Positions 48,474-59,500 of a stretch of DNA of 64,000 bases are shown here, piece after piece (positions within the stretch are counted from its first letter, which is position 1; each line of letters opens with the position of its first letter). The DNA is taken from the NCBI GenBank assembly GCA_035771165.1, contig JAWNZC010000349.1:930001-994000 (forward strand), in the 5' to 3' direction. The notes under the pieces were generated by a model. The model had not been told where the DNA came from and did no database searches. It worked only from the letters and a program-made list of their open reading frames with translations. A program made the translations under genes and the position numbers. This stretch comes from Paragorgia papillata. Lineage: Eukaryota; Cnidaria; Anthozoa; Scleralcyonacea; Coralliidae.

Positions 48474-49116
48474 AACATTTTATGAGCCATAAAAATTCGT
48501 CTAGACTACTACAAGCATTTTACTAAATTTGCACCACGATTCTTAATAAAATAAAAACTTTAGAGTCTTAAATCTTATTATTCTTACAAATTCTTACTTT
48601 GTTCTTCATTGAGGGGTCTATTGTCTTCGTTGAGTTTTGTCACTCCTTGGATTGAAATTGTGGCCGCCATTTTGAAAAATCCGAGTAGAAAAATCCGAAT
48701 CCCGATGATTGTTCCGAAGTTGACTCGGACCTAGTACCTCGCGGTCACCTCAACTGCGAGTATCCCATCTAGCCACGACCATAAAGAATCGAGACGAGAG
48801 CGCCTTTTGCGCGATGCTTCACTGGCAAGGAAACGCAGGCTGGTGGGGATGCGCTTACGGGCAATTTTTGCGGGCTACCGAGAATTTCCTACAGAAAAGT
48901 GCGAGTTCGTCTCGCTGGTCGTAGAACAGAAATTATTTTAAGCTTTGAAAAATTGCGCACATTAACATCAAAGAATGTGAAAATGATGTTGCTGAACTTT
49001 GAAAAAGCTACTTGTGAAATGTAATTATTCGAATTTTAATTTATTTTAATTTAATTATTAAGTGAAAATCTGACTGTATCATACGATACAGTTGATACAG
49101 TCTAGATCCGCCCCTG

Positions 49117-49886
49117 GAAAGGGGAGAGTAAAGCTAGTTGAAAGTGGCAGTTACATGGTTGATTGATTGTGCCGAAATTATCAGATTTTGACATCCAATA
49201 GTTTTTAAATCAGAATCTGTCTTCTCCTTGGAGAGATACTATAATAGCGTCTCTTGATTGGCTACTAATTAGTTTTTTCAATTTCCTTCCTTCCCTGTCA
49301 TTCTCTCTGAAAAACCTCTGGAATCAGCATAACCCACCAGGTATATATAAATTGCAGCTGCTTTGTTAATTTTTAATTGACACTGTGAGGTATCCCTTGA
49401 TGTTTTTGTATCTGCGCAGCAGATATATTGCTATCGTGTTGTGTGTGTGTGTGTGTGTTTGTTAGCTTTTTCGTGTAAACTCTAACCAATGCGCGACAAT
49501 TACATCGGGGACAATCGAAGTTTAGAATTTTTTGGCGTCAACGTAAGAGCTGTCAGGTTGAACGATGGAAACAAGTATTCTTTAATCCCGATCGTGTTTA
49601 TAATATTATTTCGTCGCCATATCTATGCCACATCAAAAGAGCAACACTATTTTCGAAGAAAGACAATATTGCTGATAGAAATGGCAAGTATTTTTAACAT
49701 GACTTATAGTAAACTTGCATGTGTGATCTATCACAGTTTTTGTGCGTTATACAGAACGATTGAAGAGTTGACAAAAGGTTTTCAACTCGTTGGGCGATTT
49801 TATATCGAGTCAGGCGACTCAGGCCAACACGTGTACTATATAAAACTGTTTATGAATTAGGACCGTGGTCTTCAAGTGACAAACAT
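49117..49886. other. Intergenic, (TG)n at 49437, unsupported ORF
   Basis: A short (GT)n lies at 49437-49458. The 123-codon plus frame 49489-49860 has no domain, biased codon use or splice context that I can recognise, so no gene is called. Confidence 0.4.
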
Positions 49887-50230
49887 TACTCTTCGGAAGG
49901 CAAACAATTGTCTTTGGAGGAAACTTACAAGTATTTATTTCACAACCGGTAGCATCATTTTACATTTTTAATGCCATCAAGTGTATTTAGCAGTACACAC
50001 ATGTACTCATTGACTGCTTGCAGTATAAAGTTGTATCTAATAAACAATCCAAGATATTTTCGAACTAGATTTTTCTATTTAGCTTATAGATACGTGCCAT
50101 ACATGTCAGGTAAACAACCTCACTGCCTTATTAATAAGAATAACAAGTATATATTTCACAATATGTACAGGTAGCATTCTTTTACATTTTTAAAGCAATC
50201 AAGTTTATTAGCAGTGCCTATTTAATGAAT
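49887..50230 (+). repeat. Direct repeat, two diverged copies ~215 bp apart
   Basis: ACAAGTATTTATTTCACAA with GGTAGCATCATTTTACATTT at 49927-49985 recurs as ACAAGTATATATTTCACAA with GGTAGCATTCTTTTACATTT at 50144-50205. CAAAGTTGTATCTAATAAAC also occurs in both. Confidence 0.7.
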
Positions 50231-50356
50231 ATTAGGTTGTTGTAAGTTGACAAAGTTGTATCTAATAAACCACGATCTGACCCACAATTTATTTTCTTTA
50301 ATATCACGGGATTGGCTTGTTATCACTTATTAGTTATTAAGTTCACTGAACTGGCC

Positions 50357-50540
50357 TGTTTACAAGGAGGTAGGGTTACCCTAGCACTTTATTAGACCTG
50401 GTTACCAAGCACTAATAACAAGTAGGCAGGTGGCAGGTAGGCGCGTTATCCCTACCAAATGCATTTACAAGGACAAAACATAACCTGGCTACTAGGGTAA
50501 CCCTGGCAGCTGGTTTACCCTAGTAGCATCCTTGTAAACA
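50357..50540. mobile_element. Small TIR element, TGTTTACAAGGA ends
   Basis: TGTTTACAAGGAGGTAGGG and TCCTTGTAAACA bound 184 bp with repeated GGGTTACCCTAG / CTAGGGTAACCC modules. No target duplication found. Confidence 0.65.
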
Positions 50541-51098
50541 CAACAAACAAAAAATGCAAGAAATGTATGATAACTAGAGTAATATGAGTGCTTTAGACAC
50601 TTCCCAAATTTGCTTCAATGGGCATGAACAATGGTTTGAAATTGAGGTTGAATATCAGGGATGATAGTGAATGCATTACGATTTCATGTCAACCTCGAGT
50701 TTGTGCCATTGTTTCATAATAGGTACTATTTATAGGCTATAAATTCTGTTCTATAAATGTGTTCAGCGCAGATACATGTACGCTATGCGTACCTTTTGTT
50801 TAATCTTGTAGCTAAATATTATGTGATTTTATTTGATTGGGATAGTAAGTGACAAAATATTTACTAAGGGTGATAAATCCTTCAAAAAATTGTATTAATT
50901 TGATAAAATTAATTTAAAATAAAATATCAAGTATTTTTAATGATTGTGATTGAATTTTTTTTATTAAAGATGAGATCCACTGGTATCAATCACCAAGCCA
51001 TTTATAATTTAGATAGCTTATTAAATTCTGCTAAAAAATGTTACTTCACTTCTCACTACACAATGCAAACAAATTTCATGTTTGAAATAATATTAAAA
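50541..51098. other. Intergenic, nothing recognised
   Basis: AT-rich, no gene, RNA or clear repeat. Confidence 0.45.
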
Positions 51099-51230
51099 TA
51101 CTCATTAATAATTCATGACGAAAACACAAAAGAAATCAATACCGTAGCAGTGGTTGTAAATCGGATACAGCATCGTCCTGATTTACATAAACTTTAGCTT
51201 CGATTTTCTCGGCTAAAACAGACCGTATCC
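51099..51230 (+). repeat. Dispersed repeat family A, further copy
   Basis: CTCATTAATAATTCATGACG, AACACAAAAGAAATCAATACC, then TGATTTACATAAACTTTAGC and GATTTTCTCGGCT. GTTGTAAATCGGATACA also matches 18500-18520 in the MPV17L2 intron. Confidence 0.75.
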
Positions 51231-51628
51231 CCAAAATAGTTGGCGAACTTGATTACTTAGATGCATTTGTATTTTAAGAAAGATACAGCATTCGCATCCG
51301 AGATGTATCTGATTTACTACGGCTCGCTTGCAGCTCGCCTTGTAAATCAGATACAGCTCGGCTGCTCATGCTGTATCTATTACTTATGGTTTTATCAAGG
51401 GTGTTAGAGTTGTTGGCTCATATATACTAGGTGTTAAATTGCTATTTCTCAGTTCTCTAGCCTGTGTCACAGCCTTGCGTCATTGCTTGTTCTTGCAAAT
51501 TAAATCCCTATTTTTGGGGAAAACAATTTATGTTAACTTAAAAATAATGTAGTTTTGTGGTCTATGCCAAATACAAGTTAGGTAAATTGAGAGACAGAGT
51601 CAGTATTTGGTTTGTAATAATGTCTCAC

Positions 51629-52419
51629 CAGTGGCGGCGGGGGGGACAATGCGAGCGCCGAAGGCGCGAGAAACCTGTAGGGGGGTCCGGGGGCATGCTC
51701 CCCCGGAAAATTTTGAAATCTAGAGTCTCTGAAATGCCATTTCCTGCATTTTGGGGGAGATTTTACAGAAACTTGAAGATTATAAAACGTCATAGAAAAC
51801 ACTAAAAACTACACATTTCAGGTCTTTGTACGGTATATTTCATATCAATTACAAGATACTGTCAAAAAATTAAGGGAGATATCTGACAGATACCGGTCCA
51901 GATTCGACAACAAAGGCTCTATTTGCTTCACTCACAATTTCACTTGACGGGTCTCTGCCTTTGAACATTATATATTTTGCACCAAAGAATAAATTCGATT
52001 TACTTCTATTTGTTGTAAAAATGTAAACTCGTCCCCAGGCTATAATCTGTCCCACGGCAGGTAATTAGAACTGAAAAAATTCGAAAGAAACCCCGAGTGC
52101 GTTCCGGAAATTTAAAACGATCGGGCTTCGGGTTTCATTCGGACGTTGTAATGAGCCTCCGTGGAGGAGAGAGATATATACCGCTTAATTGAAGACTATT
52201 GATGGAACAAGACCAACTCAGGTGTTTTATTACTTGTCTTCATTCTAGGTTGCCTGCCCTTATGCCAGCAGTTCCCATGAGCCAGATTTCAAATCTGTCA
52301 AAAACCTAACCCCCCTCCCCCCCAAAAAAAGAAGTTTTTCCTTGTATTTGGACGAATTGGAAAATCGACCTTGGAGAGAACTGGGGGGGATATGTGTCCT
52401 CCCCATGGCACCGCTACTG
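51629..52419. mobile_element. hAT-type MITE, CAGTGGCGGCGG ends, with exon-like insert
   Basis: CAGTGGCGGCGGG and CACCGCTACTG are flanked by a perfect 8-bp duplication TGTCTCAC (51621-51628, 52420-52427). The left subterminal block has GGGTCCGGGGGCATGC, AAAATTTTGAAATC and CTGAAATGCCATTTCCTGCA. Positions 51870-52055 hold a protein-like minus frame. Confidence 0.92.
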
Positions 52420-52427
52420 TGTCTCAC

Positions 52428-53069
52428 TGTATTATGTGCAGGCCACAGAGAGAAATTGTGGGGCCCCTGATGATGTCCCATGGGTCAACTTGGGGGGCCC
52501 TGATGTCACACATCATAGGGTCATGTCGACGTGTCTACATGCTCTGCTAAAAATGAAGTTAGTGTTACTGATCTTTACACTTTCTGGGCCTCACATTTTC
52601 TTACGTCAAAAATTCAAATCTCAAACTTCTCAAGTTGGGGGCATGCCTGGGGCAACTTGCCCCCCCCCCCCCCCCCCCCCTCTCTCAGCAGCCCTGATTA
52701 CATGTATACCTGTTACATGGTATAATTAGCATATTTACTGGTAGCCTAATCTTTCCAAGTCTTCTCCCTGTTAGAACAAGCAATCACACATTAAGTGCTT
52801 ACAGACTTTACTCACCTATTTTTTGGATTTTGGAAAAAAAAATAATACCTGGGTTTCCAGTTTCTGACCCTAATCTTTTTATTGAATTTTTAAGGAGCAT
52901 GGGCCCGAGTTGCAGCATGATTTGTATCTTGGGATAGCAAGCGTGGCGTCAGAACCTAATAATGTGCTCAAAATTAGCTTTAGTAGATGTGCTAGTGTAA
53001 TTGACATTTGGTGTTGGAAAGAATTATTATTATTGTTATTCCTAGGCACTAAATTAAAAAAAATGTAAT
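52428..53069. other. Intergenic, 21-base C run and possible MITE
   Basis: CAGGCCACAG...GTGGGGCCCC near 52440 and CAGCAGCCCTG at 52688-52698 may be the worn ends of another MITE. A C run lies at 52660-52680. No gene. Confidence 0.4.
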
Positions 53070-53455
53070 ATGAGGCGAGCCAGCCCAGTAAGCGGGATAG
53101 CCCGGTAAGCGAAATCTCACTGTGTAGTTATTTTCCTGTTAAAAATTTCTCTGCATTTATATGGCCAAGTGGGCTAGCCTGGTTAGCGAGATCTCACTTG
53201 AAAGAGGCGAGATCTCGGTAAGCGGGATGAAAATTTTCCCATGTAAACAATCGCTAACAGGGCTGGCCCGCTTACCGGGATGATTTTTCAAAGGGATGCC
53301 GATGCCACCTATTGTTTTGACTTTTCGTTGTTGTAAAATCATCCCAGTAGGTGGGATGAAATTTGTTCATATAAATGCGAGCCAGAAATGATCTTGCTTA
53401 CTGGGCTATCCCACTTACCGGGCTGGCTCACCTCATATAAACAGCCCCTAATAAG
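53070..53455. repeat. Inverted-repeat element with GGGCTAGCCCGG-like modules
   Basis: TGAGGCGAGCCAGCCC and GGGCTGGCTCACCTCA form the inverted ends. Modules such as AGCGGGATAGCCCGGTAAGC recur throughout. The right terminus ATAAACAGCCCCTAATA has no left match, so the left end is eroded. Similar in style to 11754-12306. Confidence 0.65.
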
Positions 53456-53500
53456 TTCCACTGGATTTGACCGTCAAAATTTCCAATGGAACTTACTAAT

Positions 53501-53543
53501 GCTCATTGTGTGTAATGCTCATTGTGTGTAATGCTCATTGAGA
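53501..53543 (+). repeat. 17-bp tandem repeat, three copies
   Basis: ATGCTCATTGTGTGTA repeated with a 17-bp step. Confidence 0.85.
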
Positions 53544-53783
53544 AAAAGGGGACAAGTTTTCACACAAGTTGGACTTCTGGTTGATCTTTATTCTGTGGTA
53601 CAGTGGAAGCCTGAGACAATGTTATGGTAGCAGACAGATCACCCAAAATGTAACAGTAGCTACTACAGTACATGTAGAAAATTGAAAGCAGAGGATTCAT
53701 CTGATATGTTCAGCTATGATTTGACCTCTGGTCTCCTCAACCTTGCCATTCAATGTCCATTTGACTGTTTATTTTCACTGATC

Positions 53784-54332
53784 TTAAAGCAAGTCAAAGT
53801 CGTCTTTGATATCATTGTACTCCAACACATGTTGCCTTATCTTAGATGTATCTGTCCACGTTACAAAATCTTCCATGTTGCGAGTGACAAGAAAAGCTGG
53901 GTCTGTAATAACTTCTGGTCCAACTCGTACATGACCTTGTTCGACATACTTTACAGCGTCTTTGATAGCTTGAGCCATCCTCAAACGAACCATAACCACA
54001 GGAAGACGTCGTCTACAAAACGCCGACGCCGAAAGCTTCTCGCACAAACCCAAGTTCTTCTTGGTGGGGATTGTACCCATATTATAAAGCTTTTCTAACA
54101 GCATGTTGGTGCACTCTGCTCTGAACGGGTCCTTCGGATCCAGCTCTTTGACTTTGTGGGCAAGAGCTTTGGTTAAGTTGCACAGTTTGTTGTATTTCGT
54201 GTAATCTTCGCGTTTCTGAATGTGGTATTTTCGGAGGATTTTAACCTCTCGTAGGTTCTTTTCACTTTTCCACGAGATGAAGTCGACCTTTTTAAGTAAC
54301 TTTTTCTCGTGAAACTTCAGAGAACGGACCAT
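53784..54332 (-). CDS. IMP3: U3 snoRNP protein IMP3
   Basis: Imp3 binds U3 snoRNA and helps U3 pair with pre-rRNA in the small-subunit processome, in the nucleolus. The frame gives 182 aa in a single exon; the human protein has 184. It begins MVRSLKFHEKKLLKKVDF, carries an N-terminal basic region typical of the family, and has an S4 RNA-binding domain at about residues 107-170 (RRRLPVVMVRLRM, then VKYVEQGHVRVGP and DFVTWTD). The end KDDFDLL is family-like. No missing residues or frame breaks. A minus-strand AATAAA lies about 190 nt after the stop (TTTATT at 53587-53592). It is divergent from dph5, starts 2.24 kb apart, and a TIR begins 81 bp upstream of its ATG. Confidence 0.97.
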   Translation of the reverse strand: MVRSLKFHEKKLLKKVDFISWKSEKNLREVKILRKYHIQKREDYTKYNKLCNLTKALAHKVKELDPKDPFRAECTNMLLEKLYNMGTIPTKKNLGLCEKLSASAFCRRRLPVVMVRLRMAQAIKDAVKYVEQGHVRVGPEVITDPAFLVTRNMEDFVTWTDTSKIRQHVLEYNDIKDDFDLL

Positions 54333-54412
54333 TTTTCACGATAAATGAAGAACTACAAATGTGGAAACACCACTGCACGTTGCTTTCTTAATTTGGTGAT
54401 ACCGTTCTGTGT

Positions 54413-56384
54413 GGGGTTTGCTATAACCCGGGCGATGATCGAGGATGAGCATGAAATCGTTTTGGTCAGCGGTCGTCAAGATCTGAGAATCTCGGCTCAG
54501 AACGCTATGTAACTATCGATTTTATATGGTATACTCTATAAACTTATAAACTTCTAATATCACGCCCCACCGGCCAATCTCGAGAATAAGATCCGATTCT
54601 CCCTATTATTAATAAATCTCAAACGGAAAAAATATCTTCGATATTAATAATTAGCCCTGCTGCAGCAGAAGCCAAATAATCGTATGAATATACATAGCCC
54701 GCAGGCTAATTAAAATATACACAAATTACCTATTTTAAAACGTACCCCCTCCCGAAAATTATCACTTCTGAATATATTCCCGGAAAAAGTTTAAAAAAAA
54801 TAAGTTTAAAGCTTATTATCAAAGTTTTTCGAATTTTTTCTAATACTATGTCCGACTGTTTTGATTCCTTTTTGAGGCCTCTACTTTTCTTGCATCTGCA
54901 CATGGGCGTATACGGTCACATTGCGCAGAAGTGGACCTAAATTCTGACAAATTTTAATTTTACAAGACTGACATTAATTTTCCAATTACTTTGCCGTTAG
55001 GGCTGTATCTCTTCCAACCTAGTACACCTATAAACCTCCGCGCCAAACGCTTTTCTTACGCAGAATGTCCAAGGGTGCCGGAAATCTGGGCAGGGCTTGG
55101 GGAGGGGGAAAGTGCCAGCGGCTGATATCTCCAAAAGTATTTACGCTATTGAAATAAAACTAGGCGTAGGCTTATAGAACAATCACAAACATTTAAGGGG
55201 GCATTTGCCCCCAGCCCCAGATTCTGACCGGCCCAAAAAAATGAGTGAATAAAAAAATAATGCAGTTTCTCTTTGAAAGTCCGAATTAGCCTGAGAAAAT
55301 CACACGCTATCTCAGGCACGGCCCCCTTCTGTCTGAAAGCTGGAGGGGAGTGGCGCCTGAGGCAGCCTAAGTACGAACCTCCGATGACCCGATCAACCTA
55401 CGCTTTCAGTTCAGGTGGAAAAAAAAAGTGTACGTGATCAAAAAATCATCTGAGCTTTTCATGATTTTTTTGTTTTTCTTGATTTGCCCCTCGGAATTAA
55501 TTAATTACACTTTTTGAAGGAAAATCTCGAAGAATTTCTTAAATTAAAATTAATTTCAACAGAAAAGCAGTTAAATAGTCTCTAGAAAAATTAAGCAATT
55601 CTAGGTTTGTGTAAAATCTAACTATATAATATCAAAAAATTATTTTTTTAATGACCGGCATGAATTAAAGGTTTTAGGTTATTATAGTTCCACGTTTTTT
55701 GTGCAGAAAGTCATTCCAAGAAAAAATCCACCGCCAATTTAATTTAATTTCAAGTAACCTTTGAAATGTTCAATAACGCACATGCATGCAAACATATGTA
55801 GTAATATTGGTTCCGTTTCACTTATTAATATGTTTTTCTCACGCTCCCAATATGTAAAAGCACTCCTTTATATATTCCAAACAACAAAATTTTTTTATAT
55901 ATTTTTACTGAAAACACACCCAGTGGATCGATGACGTGTAATTGGCACGCGTCCCGTGCACGAAATTTGTTGTCGACCTTATTTTTTATTAATTTTATCA
56001 TCTTTTTTTCCAGTTTGGGATAAAAAGATTTCTTTCGCGTGTTTGTAAATTTAAACTTTAAAAATATGGGTCATAACTCATGACACTGTGAATATTGCGA
56101 CAGACAATTAGAATTAAGCTTCAACGCCAATCTCCGGTTCACACAAAAGAAGGGCTTTCCCCCAGCACGAGAATATTTTTTGACATCAGTGATCAGTTCT
56201 ATAAAACAGACTTAATAGTTGTTTTTTGAAGGACGAATTGGCTATAGACGTGTCACACGAATCTTCATATAATCCAGTGTTCGGACACTTTACGGTTTCC
56301 GTTGATGTTATGTAGTAAATATGACTGCTGACCAAAAAGATTTCATGCTCATCCTCGATCATCGCCCGTGTTATAGCAAACCCC
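54413..56384. mobile_element. TIR element filling the imp3-dph5 divergent promoter space
   Basis: A ~58-bp inverted repeat: GGGGTTTGCTATAACCCGGG (54413 onward), GATGATCGAGGATGAGCATG and TTTTGGTCAGC are matched in reverse at 56327-56384 with about four differences. The flanks GTTCTGTG and GTTCTGGG suggest an 8-bp target duplication with one mismatch. The interior is AT-rich with no readable transposase. Alternatively a duplicated promoter motif; TIRs are the simpler reading. Confidence 0.65.
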
Positions 56385-56574
56385 GTTCTGGGGGTTCTGT
56401 GTACCGTCTTCGAGAACGCGACGCGCGTGGAAAGCGAATGTTCCGCGTGAGAAATCACGCAAGGTCAGCAAATTTACGCAATATATGTGACCATGCTGTA
56501 TTTTACATACATGCATGTTTGTATTTCAAGAAATGAATTAAATATTGAATTATAGTTTTGTGACAGAAGGAAAA

Positions 56575-59500
56575 ATGCTCTATTTGGTTGGATTAGGTCT
56601 TGGTGATGCTAAAGATATCAGTGTCAAAGGTCTTGAAGTGGTTAAAAGGGCGAAAGAAGTTTATCTTGAGGCATACACATCCATTCTGACTGTGGGAAAA
56701 GAAGCTTTGGTGAGTTGTTTCATTTTATGGCGTAGCAACGACAGCAGATTGTTTATGGCATGGAATAGAATGAAATTTCAGATTGTTTATGGCATGGAAT
56801 AGAATGAAATTTCAGATTGTTTATGGCATGGAATAGCTAGAATGAAATTTGAATAATGCTGGTGACAATTTATGACCAATATTATTTGTTCAGTGACGTA
56901 GCCAGGGTCTTGAGTTTCGGGGGGCAAGAACCTCGATCTCCTAGGAGGGTCTCTGAAACACTGTTTCCTGCATTTTGAGGCAAATATTTAAGAGTAATCT
57001 GAAAGACATAAATTACATAATTTTGTTGAAATCAAACCAGAACGTAGAATACGACGTCAGAATATCTTTAGATTTATTTACTGTATAAACAGGTCATATA
57101 GTATTGCAATTTAAGTATAGCATATCCATGCCTGCAATATATATATAACACATTACTAGTCTACTCACTTGGCTGTAAAACCCCCTCCCCTACAAGTTTC
57201 TCAACGGATTTAAACTTTTCACGAGAATAGTCTTGGAGACCATTGGGGGTGACCATCCCCCTCCCCCCTTGGCTACGCCACTGTATTTGCTAGTATTAAG
57301 GCAGTCATACACTATTTAACTACTATCTTTTAGCATATTTGCAAAATACTTTTAACATACAGTAGAAGATCCACGCGCTTGGAAAACTGTGTGTGTTAAA
57401 TGTAATTCAGCCCAGAATCTTACAAACATCCTACCATCGTGTTGTTACCGCCATTTGCAGTTGAGCTTGTAGCTTGCATTAATTAAGACATTGTTTCATC
57501 ATTTGAAACTCTGCGTTCATTGGACCGCAACGCATTGTTTCCAAGGGCACAACGTGACTTTGCTACGGAGCTTTGACAGGGTTTCAGTTAGTGATTAATT
57601 TGTTATTCTTGCAATGTGGCGAGTAGATATTATAAAAAAATGTCTAGTAAACGATTTAGCAAGGCTAAACTGGTGCAGTAGACAAATAACCCAAGAAGTT
57701 TCACTTGGCAGTTATCTAGGGAGTGGAAAAATTATAATTAGGTATTACTGCAACATGCAATCTAAGAAACAGCAAAAACAAGCAAGATGTCACATACAAA
57801 TGAGACACAATGTAAGCTAGAAATGGTGGCAATCATAGGACCTGAGATGAACTAGGTGCATCGCCGTCAGATATAAACTATTAGGAAAACAATGTGGTGG
57901 GTGTAACAGAGCATGGGAAAGTCAGATGCTACAGCAGTAACATAATTGAGTATTGACCTATCACAAGAAAGTGACAACCAGGAGTTAACTTGGGGAGTGG
58001 TTAGAGTGTGAACAGGGTACGGGTTTGGGAGAAAGGTGTCACTCAGAACTTGTTGAGATCTTGTGATCGAATGAAGGTAAAGTTCAGAAGCTAACAAACT
58101 CGATGCTGATTGGATGACCCAGGCTGAGACTGGGTCAGGCCTGGGAACCACCTTAGAACCCAGTCATGCGATTACTTTTATTTATTGCATAAATTCATTT
58201 ACATGTAAATATAAAATAAATTAATAGTCAAAGCAATAGAAACCCCAGAAAATTAAAGCTTGACAATGTTTATTTTATGTTTTGACTATCTTGCAGAGAG
58301 GCACTGAAGGCATGTACAGTATATGAACCTGGGCTGGCCAAGTGAGCCATTTAGATCCATTTAGATCCAATGATCCATAATTTATGCATTAAAACATCAA
58401 AAACATTATTTCACTGTCTTTTAAAGTTTACCTTTTGTAGAAGTAATTATTAAAGTATTAAAAAAATTGACAGTGAAAATGGTGACATCATGGGACAGGT
58501 TTTTGGAGATCAACTGCACAGACCAAATATGAGGGGTGTGTGGTCTGGGCAATGCTGTAGCTAACATGTCGTAATTGGGGGGCGGGTGCCAACCCAAAAT
58601 TTCCAAATGAAATTTTTCCCCCCAAATCTTGCAATAATAATCACAAAACTTTGCCAACTGCTAAAACGACTGAGACAACAACAACAACAACTATTTTATT
58701 ACCATGCAGTTACTTACAGTAGTAACGGTACTACATTTTATCCATATAATGTAATAAATTCTAAAACAATTGCACAAAAGGTCAAAATGTAAGTATGTAA
58801 CCGATTATTTCCTGGCTGCGGTTGGGATCAGGTTACGTACTTTCACATCTGGCAAAGGGGTCGCGTCCAGAGCCCACGTTTGTGTGGCGGGCACTGGGAA
58901 TGAGAATGGAGAATTTAGACAACCCACATACCAGTACATTTATTTTTCATTTAATCAGTAGATTGTGGCAAATCTTTCAAAATAGTCTTAAAGAAAAAGG
59001 TTCCAATTTTCCGAATAGACCCGTGAGTTTTCCGAATATTGCAATTTTATAAAAGTTGGGGGGGAGGGTGCCACACCCCCCAATACCCCCCTCGCTACGG
59101 CCCTGGGTCTGGGGCACTGGCTATACATTTCAGTGACATCATCTGTGCATCTACAGGATAACTGAACAGACAAGGGCAAAATGGAATCTATTTGTTATAT
59201 AATAATGCAATAAAAAATAGGAAATTAAAGTACTGTACATCTTGATAACATTGGTTTGCAGAAAGCAGACTAAAAAATTTTTTAGGGGGTCCAGGGGCAT
59301 GCTCCCCTGGGAAATTTTGAAATCTAGAGTCTCTGAAATGCCATTTCCTGCATTTTAGGACAAGGATTTTTAGGACAATTCTAAAGGTCCAGAAACATCA
59401 TAAAATACTCAAAAGACAACACTTTTCTGGCAATATCCAGATATCTGCATTCAAATTTATTTATTATATCTTTATTCAAAGTCGTGGGTTAGCTAGGGTT

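Larger units (their letters stand above)
46900..48780. mobile_element. 1.9-kb palindromic element with perfect 9-bp target duplication
   Basis: GGTCGTGGCTAGATGGGATA and its exact complement are the ends, and ATAAAGAAT lies on both sides (46891-46899, 48781-48789). The arms match over 300 bp at the outside and again near the centre (~48000). The size difference comes from a 494-bp versus a 110-bp version of an inner hAT-type element. A 9-bp duplication with GG ends suits Mutator-like or Merlin elements (inference). Confidence 0.92.
45656..49116. mobile_element. hAT-like element, CAGGGGCGGATCTAG ends, host to a palindromic insert
   Basis: CAGGGGCGGATCTAG at the left and CTAGATCCGCCCCTG at the right are exact inverted copies, and ATCTGACTGTATC lies just inside both. 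GGAAAGG borders both ends but the 8-bp duplication is not clean. Many ACTGTATC/GATACAGT motifs occur at 46690-46865. No transposase was recognised. It contains the complete element at 46900-48780. Confidence 0.78.

Noticed and set aside
49489..49860. 123-codon plus-strand ORF
   Set aside because: No recognisable similarity, no splice context and an AT-rich repeat neighbourhood; length is possible by chance.
54413..54474. Box C/D snoRNA next to imp3 (GATGATC, ATGA, CTGA-like motifs)
   Set aside because: No proper RTGATGA with a paired terminal stem and CTGA; the segment is better explained as an inverted repeat matched at 56327-56384.
56321..56536. 71-codon plus ORF upstream of dph5
   Set aside because: Its first part is the TIR shared with the imp3 side; the rest has no similarity and it ends before the DPH5 start.
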